Shown in pieces: positions 1 through 5,065 of a stretch of 5,065 bases of DNA. Numbering within the stretch: the stretch's first letter is position 1; each line of letters opens with the position of its first letter. The position numbers and the translations under genes were made by a program. The DNA comes from Pedosphaera sp. (GTDB lineage: Bacteria > Verrucomicrobiota > Verrucomicrobiae > Limisphaerales > Pedosphaeraceae), in assembly GCA_028293265.1 (NCBI GenBank), contig JAQGPB010000040.1:1-5065 (forward strand). Direction: 5' to 3'. The notes under the pieces were generated by a model, which saw nothing but the letters and a program-made list of their open reading frames with translations, did no database searches and was not told the DNA's origin.

Positions 1-1
1 A

Positions 2-1207
2 TCATTTCATGCCACGCTCGGTTTCAAGCCGAATGGAAATCTGGTCACCCTGGCCGACAGCGTTCAGGGAGTGACTTCGCGCTTTGCGGTGCCGGGCAAG
101 TTGAATCTCCAAGGTTCCGGCACGAGCCTTTATCCGCTGGCTGCCGCAAGCGATGGCTATTTCAACAATTGGGAGAGGAGCCGAATCGTCCGGAAGCGAG
201 GTTCTTCACTTTCGCGGGCAAGCTGCGCACGCCGTTTTTCGGCGACATCAAGGTGCAGTTGCTCATCACGCCTTCCTCGGGCGGCGGTTCGACTCCGGTG
301 ATCGGGTTGGCCGGCGGCTGGCCCGAGCCCGATGGCAACGGCGCGGACATGGGCTGGAATATCAACAAGGCAAATTTCTTCAACACCACCAGTTTTGATC
401 CGCAACAATACGGTTATCCGCTGGCGGCGGGTTCGGTGGGCAATTACATCAACTCAACCAACGAGATGTTCCATCCGCGCGCGCAACGGAACTGGCTCGA
501 CGTCGCCCAGTTTGATTACCCGCTGCAATGGGACCCGGTGTTGCGCCAGTTCCACGGCTTCGCCGAAGGCAAGGTCAGCCTGCTCGTCTTGGATCTCAAC
601 AGCAGCTTAAAACATCTTTCGCCAGGGAATATTGATTTTGATTTCTCGCAAGACCTCAATGTGCAATTGCCAGGCTTGAAAACGCTGGACCTGGCCAACG
701 ATGCCGTCAACGAACTCAACGGCCCGCTCTCATCACTATCGAATGCGCTGCGTCAGGTTTTTGGCCAGGAGTTGGACACCACCGGTTTGACCCGCGGTTT
801 CCAAAGCCTGCAAAAAACCCTGCGTGAAGGTGCCAGCGACTTTTTCCAGCCCATTCTGCAACCAGCTTTGCAGGGAGCAGTCAACGATCTCGACGCCAAT
901 CTGGCCAAGTTCCGCCGCCGCGCACCCGGGCAATCCGCAGGCATTCCTGGACAGCATTACAACCGCCATCGCGCAAGTGACCAATGAACTCGCCTCCGCC
1001 ATCATCAGCAATCCCTTGGCAATCCAGGGACAAATAATTTCTACCGCCTCAAGTATCCGTAATCCTGATGGCCCAGCTCCCGCTCGATTCGTCATCACCT
1101 TTTTTACACTTGTGCTCTGCGCATGTTTCAGATGGCGCAGCAGACCATTGTCCGCGCTCAGGCGAATGGCGTGGTTGGCATCAAAAAAAGTGCGATTACT
1201 TGGATGA
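2..1207 (+). pseudogene. 3' part of an unrecognised large protein gene, interrupted by two opposite frameshifts
   Basis: The family is not recognised. The gene enters from the left edge, so its start is unseen. Coding-like sequence runs in the frame of base 2 to about 172 (SFHATLGFKPNGN...DGYFNNWE), then in the frame of base 1 from about 172 to 912 (EEPNRPEARFFTFAGKL...DANLAKF), then back in the frame of base 2 from 914 (AAAHPGNPQAFLDSITTAIA), which stays open to TGA at 1205-1207. One missing base near 165-181 and one extra base near 913 would restore a single frame. The first half is rich in Gly, Pro, Asn and aromatic residues and looks beta-rich. From about 590 it becomes Leu/Asn/Gln-rich and probably amphipathic helical (LNSSLKHLSPGNIDFDF, LSSLSNALRQVFGQEL). 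No catalytic motif or clear membrane anchor is visible. Codon third positions stay G/C-rich to about 1020 and then weaken, so the true end is uncertain. It could be a decayed gene, or an intact gene of a very large envelope or surface protein with sequencing indels. Confidence 0.6.
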
Positions 1208-2848
1208 ATCCGCCTTGACGACCTCTTCCGGTCCAAAGCGGTAGTTGATGCCAAGCTGGTCGAGACGGCGGCAGTCAATTTCCAATCGTTGGTTGAATCC
1301 ATTCCAGTCACGTGAATTCTTAGGCGACCAGACCACTTCCGAAAGCGCGCACAGGCGGGGGAACACCATGTACTCCACGTGTTTCAACGACGGCATATAT
1401 TCTGTCCAGACATTTGCCTGAGCACCTAGAATATGAACACGATATTGCGGTTCCAATTTCTCCGGCATCGGCTCAAAAGCGTAAACCTGCGACAAGGGAA
1501 GATAACCCCCGATAGCGTGAGGCTCCGTCGAAAGGTCCTTCGACTGATAGTGGTCGAAATAACAATCTGCCAGCGGCGACATCACCACGTCATGTCCGGC
1601 GCTGGCGGCTTCGGTTGCTCCGCCGACCCAATCCATCACGATCGCATTTTGCGCGAGGCCGCCTTCGCGGATTTCGCTCCAGCCAACCAGATTGCGCCCG
1701 TTGGCATTGACAAATTTCTCGACACGCCGGATGAAATAGCTCTCCAACTCTTGCGGCCCTTTCAAGCCCTCCTGCTGGATTCGAGCCTGGCACTTCGCGC
1801 AATGTTTCCAATTGTCAATCAGCACCTCATCGCCGCCGACGTGTATGTCCTGGCCGGGAAAAAGTTGAAAAACTTCCGTCAGCACATCTTGGATAAACGC
1901 AAACGCCTCGTCGTTGCCGGCGCAAAACACGCCGTTGAAAACTCCGCCCGGCAGGTCGGTGGTGAACGGTCCGCCGGTACAGCTCAATTGCGGATAAGCC
2001 TTGAGCGCCGCGCTGGCGTGGCCGGGCATTTCAATCTCCGGCACGATGGCAATATGCCGTGCTGCCGCATAGGCCACCACCTCGCGAATATCGGCCTGGG
2101 TATAATAACCGCCGTAGCGCCCATCCGGCCCATAGGCAGTGCTTGCCTTGGGATCGAGGCCGAACCCGGTCGCCTTGCGCCACGCGCCCATTTCCGTCAA
2201 GCGCGGATATTTTTTGATCTCAATCCGCCAGCCTTGGTCGTCCACCAGATGCCAGTGAAACCGGTTCAGCTTGTGCAGCGCCATACCATCGAGGATTTGC
2301 TTCACCTCTTCCTTGTCAAAAAAATGCCGCCCCACATCCAACATCATCCCGCGCCATTTGAAACGCGGTTGATCTTCAATCTGGACACACGGAATTTCCC
2401 ATTTCGCGCCCGCCGCTTTTTTTGCCGCGAACACTTCCGGCGGCAAAAGTTGCAACAACGTCTGCACACCGTAAAAAAGTCCGGCAGAATCCTTCGCCCG
2501 GATGATGGCCGAAGCCGGCGTGACGCTCAGTTCATAACCTTCGTCGCCCAATTCTGATTTCGCATCCTTGGTGGTCAGCAAGATGCTCCCCGTTGGCAGC
2601 GTCTTCGGCAGGCTCGTGCTGACCGCAAGTCCGTAGCCTGTGGACTTGCGCAGTTGCATGGCCAGATATTCTCCCGTTTCACCGGCTGCCGCATCCACGA
2701 AAATCCTGGAGCCAGCCTTCACTTTGAAGCTCCCTTCGTGTCGCTCCATTTTTTCTGGCAGCGGGACGATGCCGAGTGCATTCGTGTCGCCCGCAAAAGC
2801 AAAGGCGGTGGCAGATAAAAAAAGGACGCTTGCGATTACCGATTTCAT
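1196..2848 (-). CDS. secreted beta-N-acetylhexosaminidase, glycoside hydrolase family 20
   Basis: This 550-residue enzyme should remove terminal beta-linked GlcNAc or GalNAc from chitin oligomers, peptidoglycan fragments or glycans (EC 3.2.1.52), by the family's substrate-assisted mechanism. Residues 1-19 form a signal peptide with a likely cleavage after AFAFA; there is no lipobox Cys, so it is periplasmic or secreted. Residues about 25-155 match the GH20 N-terminal alpha/beta domain, and about 160-505 the catalytic barrel. Visible family motifs are WRGMMLDVGRHFF (165-177, with sugar-binding Arg174), HWHLVDDQGWRIEI (198-211), EIEMPGHASAAL (271-282), the catalytic pair Asp340-Glu341 in HVGGDEV, Trp390, Trp407, Tyr430 and Asp432 in CYFD, and WTE at 481-483. 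All expected active-site residues appear present and the length suits a two-domain enzyme. The ATG at 2846-2848 is chosen because it directly precedes the signal peptide; no Shine-Dalgarno is seen. It lies 39 bp downstream of the transporter gene and is probably co-transcribed with it. Whether chitobiose, muropeptides or host glycans are preferred cannot be told from sequence. Confidence 0.96.
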   Translation of the reverse strand: MKSVIASVLFLSATAFAFAGDTNALGIVPLPEKMERHEGSFKVKAGSRIFVDAAAGETGEYLAMQLRKSTGYGLAVSTSLPKTLPTGSILLTTKDAKSELGDEGYELSVTPASAIIRAKDSAGLFYGVQTLLQLLPPEVFAAKKAAGAKWEIPCVQIEDQPRFKWRGMMLDVGRHFFDKEEVKQILDGMALHKLNRFHWHLVDDQGWRIEIKKYPRLTEMGAWRKATGFGLDPKASTAYGPDGRYGGYYTQADIREVVAYAAARHIAIVPEIEMPGHASAALKAYPQLSCTGGPFTTDLPGGVFNGVFCAGNDEAFAFIQDVLTEVFQLFPGQDIHVGGDEVLIDNWKHCAKCQARIQQEGLKGPQELESYFIRRVEKFVNANGRNLVGWSEIREGGLAQNAIVMDWVGGATEAASAGHDVVMSPLADCYFDHYQSKDLSTEPHAIGGYLPLSQVYAFEPMPEKLEPQYRVHILGAQANVWTEYMPSLKHVEYMVFPRLCALSEVVWSPKNSRDWNGFNQRLEIDCRRLDQLGINYRFGPEEVVKADSSK

Positions 2849-2887
2849 GGAAGGATTTGTTCGATTTTTAAAATGGTGTTCTCTGCG

Positions 2888-4723
2888 TCATGGCGTCTTG
2901 GTGGTCACAGCAGCAGCGTCTGCCACGACCACGGCCGGCCTTTGCCCGCCCTCGAAGTGCTCCTCGATTTCCTCCAGCGTCTTGCCCTTGGTTTCCGGCA
3001 GAAAGAAAACCGCCGTGATGAAATAAAGCACGGTGCAACCCGCAAACATGAAAAACATGGTCGAGTAACCGTACTTGCCGACCGTCGGCAGAAATGTGGC
3101 CGCTATGGTGGTGGAGACGGCCTGATTGATCAGCAGCGCAATGCTCATGCCGTTGGAACGAATCCGCGTCGGCATCAATTCGGACAACGCCAGCCACACG
3201 CACACGCCGGGGCCGACCGCAAAAAATGCCATGAACGTGAACAGGCAGATTGCCACCAGCCAGCCATTCCGGGCGCTCGGAACCGGGGTGATCAAGGCAT
3301 TCTCGATTTTGAGCGGGGCAACGCGCGCGGCTTCGAGATTGGCGAATGGATTGGAGAAAAATGCCACCACCTTGTTGGCGGGAATGCAGCTTTCGCGCGT
3401 GAGTTCCAGCGGCTGCGCCGTGGTATCGTCCGAACGCACCACCTTGGTCGCCGCGCGGCAATCGCCGTACGCGTAAATGACAATCAGCGTGGTCGGCTGG
3501 CCGGTGATTGGCGCGCGGGGCTGGCCTTGCACAGCCATGAATTCGCGGGACGTTTTTTCGTTGAAGTTGAGGGTGAGTTTCTGGTCCGTGCCGACCATGG
3601 CTTGCACCGCGTCCCGGCAATCCACCCGCAGTTGTTCGGTCTGGTGAAAGAATGCGCCGGCGCAGAGGAGGGAGACGATGATGCCGGCAGTGCCGATCCC
3701 AAGCAAGAATTTGCGACCTTTTCGATCTACGAGCATCACGCCGCCGATGGTCAGGAGGAAATTCACCAAAGTAAGGACGACATAACCCCAATGGGCCTGG
3801 ACATCGGACAAGCCGCCTTGCAGCAGGATGGCGGTATTGTAGCCGATGATGGAGTTGATGCCGGTGGCCTGGTTGCAGGCGAGAATGATGCAGGCCAGCA
3901 CGAAGGGAATCACGTATTTGCGGCGCAGCAGCGATTCCCTGACCTTGCTGGAGGCTGTGGATTCAGCCGCGGCCACTTCCGCCATTTCTTTCAGTTCAAC
4001 GTCGGCCTGCGCTTCCGTGCGCGAACGGAGCAAGGCAGCCCGCGCAGCCTCGCGCCGGCTCCGGCGAAACAGCCAGCGCGGCGATTCCGCCACCATCAAG
4101 CTGCCGATCACGAACAGAATGCCGGGCGGCAGCGAAACCCAAAAAATGCCGCGCCAGGCGGTGTCTTTAAAAGCGAGGAGTTTGCCGGCGTCACCGAGTT
4201 TTGCCACCTCCTCCACGCGAATGCTGAAATACATGCCGATGACTGCCGCCGCCACGATTCCCAGCGTCAGCAACCATTGGAAAATTCCCGTGCCCTTGCC
4301 CCGGCTGGCGGCGCTGAGACATTCCGCCAGATAAAGCGGAACCACCACACCGATGAACCCCGCGCTGACGCCTTGCAGGAGACGCCCCAGCACCAGCGGG
4401 CCATAACCATGCGCCAGCGCGATCACCGGAATGCTGATGACGAACAACACCCCGCTGAGAGCCATCAACGGTTTCCGTCCCATCCAGTCTGCGAGGAGGC
4501 CGGCGAACAAGGTCGAAATGACGCTCCCCAACAGCACGGCCGCCACGATGAACGAGAGTTGACCCGAAGTGAGGCCGGAGGTTGCTTCGAGATACGGCAG
4601 CGCGCCAGCGATGATGCCGACGTCCACCCCATAAAGCAAACCTCCCAATCCCGCGACCAGCAGCAGAAAACGATTGTAGCCAGCGGTGGCGGTCCCGCTC
4701 GTGGGCTGGGGGCGTTCGCTCAT
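2888..4723 (-). CDS. sugar-porter family MFS transporter with a large periplasmic insert
   Basis: This 611-residue inner-membrane protein belongs to the sugar porter family (XylE/GLUT type), which usually moves monosaccharides by proton symport or facilitated diffusion. Signatures in order are GLLADWMGRK (75-84), GRLLQG to PLYLAE to RG (113-142), AESPRW (212-217, end of TM6), NQATGINSI (284-292, TM7), VDRKGRK (332-338), GPGVCVWLALSELMP with RIRSNG (TM10, to 525) and PETKGKTLEEIEEHF (576-590). Twelve membrane segments can be placed. The family is usually about 450-500 residues; the excess here is a hydrophilic stretch at about 361-486 between TM9 and TM10, on the periplasmic side, with three Cys. 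An in-frame TTG nine bases upstream (4730-4732) would add three residues, but the ATG at 4721-4723 is preferred. Neither start has a Shine-Dalgarno. The next gene, 39 bp downstream, is a GH20 hexosaminidase, so GlcNAc or a related sugar is a reasonable but unproven substrate. Confidence 0.95.
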   Translation of the reverse strand: MSERPQPTSGTATAGYNRFLLLVAGLGGLLYGVDVGIIAGALPYLEATSGLTSGQLSFIVAAVLLGSVISTLFAGLLADWMGRKPLMALSGVLFVISIPVIALAHGYGPLVLGRLLQGVSAGFIGVVVPLYLAECLSAASRGKGTGIFQWLLTLGIVAAAVIGMYFSIRVEEVAKLGDAGKLLAFKDTAWRGIFWVSLPPGILFVIGSLMVAESPRWLFRRSRREAARAALLRSRTEAQADVELKEMAEVAAAESTASSKVRESLLRRKYVIPFVLACIILACNQATGINSIIGYNTAILLQGGLSDVQAHWGYVVLTLVNFLLTIGGVMLVDRKGRKFLLGIGTAGIIVSLLCAGAFFHQTEQLRVDCRDAVQAMVGTDQKLTLNFNEKTSREFMAVQGQPRAPITGQPTTLIVIYAYGDCRAATKVVRSDDTTAQPLELTRESCIPANKVVAFFSNPFANLEAARVAPLKIENALITPVPSARNGWLVAICLFTFMAFFAVGPGVCVWLALSELMPTRIRSNGMSIALLINQAVSTTIAATFLPTVGKYGYSTMFFMFAGCTVLYFITAVFFLPETKGKTLEEIEEHFEGGQRPAVVVADAAAVTTKTP

Positions 4724-4759
4724 AAACGGCAATGCTTTTGTTCCATCGGCAACCTGGAC

Positions 4760-4787
4760 ATTAACACAATTTTCACGGAGGAGTTAA
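4760..4787 (-). promoter_or_regulatory. weak candidate sigma70-type promoter for the transporter-hexosaminidase pair
   Basis: In the 79-bp gap ahead of the transporter, the minus strand reads TTAACT (4787-4782, 4 of 6 matches to the -35 consensus), a 16-base spacer, then GTTAAT (4765-4760, 4 of 6 matches to the -10 consensus) preceded by TG as in an extended -10. Transcription would begin near 4753 and leave a leader of about 30 bases. Matches this weak arise often by chance, and promoter consensus in this phylum is poorly established. Confidence 0.22.
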
Positions 4788-4802
4788 GGCGGGTTGATGC
4801 CA

Positions 4803-5065
4803 TCAATGATCGGACGCAGCATGTTGCGAAAACCAGAGCCAATCCAAGTTTCCTGCGCCGCCGGGGAGGGATGGGTTTGCGCCCTTCGCATTTAGCAGCG
4901 TGGAGGTTTGCCACTTGTGTACTTCAGAATGGCCATCGGCGAAAGAGAAGCCGCAGGCATTGTTCAAATAGGCCGCCGGAACGTCGGGAAAACCGCCGGG
5001 CGAATGGCTGTTGATCTCGAGATACCCATCATTGATGGTATAAGGAGATTCATCGCAAAAAACAA
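4803..5065 (-). CDS. pseudopilin-like H-X9-DG family protein, C-terminal 86 residues (5' end outside window)
   Basis: The gene enters from the right edge, so only its last 86 codons and the TGA at 4803-4805 are visible. The visible part reads VFCDESPYTINDGY, then FPDVPAAYLNNACGFSFADGHSEVHKW, and ends DWLWFSQHAASDH. This matches the C-terminus of the prepilin-type proteins with the processing-associated H-X9-DG signature, which normally carry an N-terminal type IV-like methylation/cleavage segment. These are type II secretion or pilus-like pseudopilins, present in many copies in Verrucomicrobiota, Lentisphaerae and Planctomycetes; individual roles are mostly unknown. The FADGH block is intact, but the position expected to hold the signature His (visible residue 33) is Leu. 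Its stop is 79 bp upstream of the transporter start on the same strand, so read-through into the transporter and GH20 genes is possible. The N-terminal prepilin segment cannot be checked here. Family assignment comes from recognised motifs, not a search. Confidence 0.87.
   Translation of the reverse strand, partial: VFCDESPYTINDGYLEINSHSPGGFPDVPAAYLNNACGFSFADGHSEVHKWQTSTLLNAKGANPSLPGGAGNLDWLWFSQHAASDH

Noticed and set aside
1117..1140. Imperfect hairpin, CTGCGCAT pairing with ATGGCGCAG around a 7-base loop, between the convergent genes
   Set aside because: No T-run follows the stem on either strand, so it does not support an intrinsic terminator.
1183..1189. A7 run (T7 on the minus strand) just after the GH20 stop codon
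   Set aside because: No GC-rich stem precedes the T-run on the minus strand, so it is not a convincing terminator.
736..1311. A 191-codon open frame on the minus strand across the unknown gene and the GH20 3' end
   Set aside because: It overlaps the better-supported GH20 reading in another frame and is antisense to the coding-like plus-strand sequence. No motif is visible.
1433..2557. A 374-codon open frame on the plus strand, opposite the GH20 gene
   Set aside because: It is antisense to a clear hexosaminidase, and its Arg/His-rich translation shows no recognisable motif.
4761..4787. TTAAC and GTTAA arms 17 bases apart in the gap upstream of the transporter
   Set aside because: Five-base arms are expected by chance and coincide with the promoter-like hexamers. 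There is no independent support for an operator.
4794..4806. Short palindrome TTGATGCCATCAA overlapping the stop of the pseudopilin-like gene
   Set aside because: The arms are short and AT-rich, with a minimal loop and no T-run. It is too weak to call a terminator or operator.
4720..4914. A 64-codon open frame on the minus strand overlapping the pseudopilin-like gene
   Set aside because: It is in a different frame from the recognised FADGH protein and is Arg/Lys-rich without a motif.
2873..5014. A 713-codon open frame on the plus strand, opposite the transporter
   Set aside because: It lies antisense to a transporter with every family motif in place. Its translation is rich in His, Arg, Gln and Gly with no domain, as expected for the complement of a GC-rich gene.

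Overview
The window looks like chromosomal DNA from a bacterium of the Verrucomicrobiota, probably the Pedosphaera/Limisphaerales side. This rests on three points: a truncated gene for a pseudopilin-like protein of the H-X9-DG type, which is greatly expanded in Verrucomicrobiota, Lentisphaerae and Planctomycetes; starts without a recognisable Shine-Dalgarno sequence; and a moderately high GC content. The placement is an inference from gene families, not a phylogeny.

Layout. Positions 2-1207 on the plus strand hold the 3' part of an unrecognised coding region that enters from the left edge. Its reading frame changes twice, near 165-181 and near 913, in opposite directions, so it is either a decaying gene or sequence with indel errors. 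Everything to its right is on the minus strand. In transcription order this is a pseudopilin-like gene that runs in from the right edge (5065 to 4803), a sugar-porter MFS transporter (4723 to 2888) and a secreted family GH20 beta-N-acetylhexosaminidase (2848 to 1196). The unknown gene and the GH20 gene converge and overlap by about 12 bp at their 3' ends, with no convincing intrinsic terminator.

How the genes may work together. Only 39 bp separate the transporter from the hexosaminidase, so they are probably co-transcribed. A simple reading is a small amino-sugar scavenging unit: the exported GH20 enzyme releases terminal GlcNAc or GalNAc from chitin oligomers, peptidoglycan fragments or glycans, and the MFS porter takes up the released sugar. 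The transporter is unusual for a periplasmic insert of about 125 residues between TM9 and TM10. The pseudopilin-like gene lies 79 bp upstream and may or may not share the transcript; a weak promoter candidate sits in that gap.

I found no RNA gene, mobile element or CRISPR array. The least explained part is the unknown protein at the left. The other points of interest are the enlarged transporter loop and the loss of the signature His in the pseudopilin-like protein.
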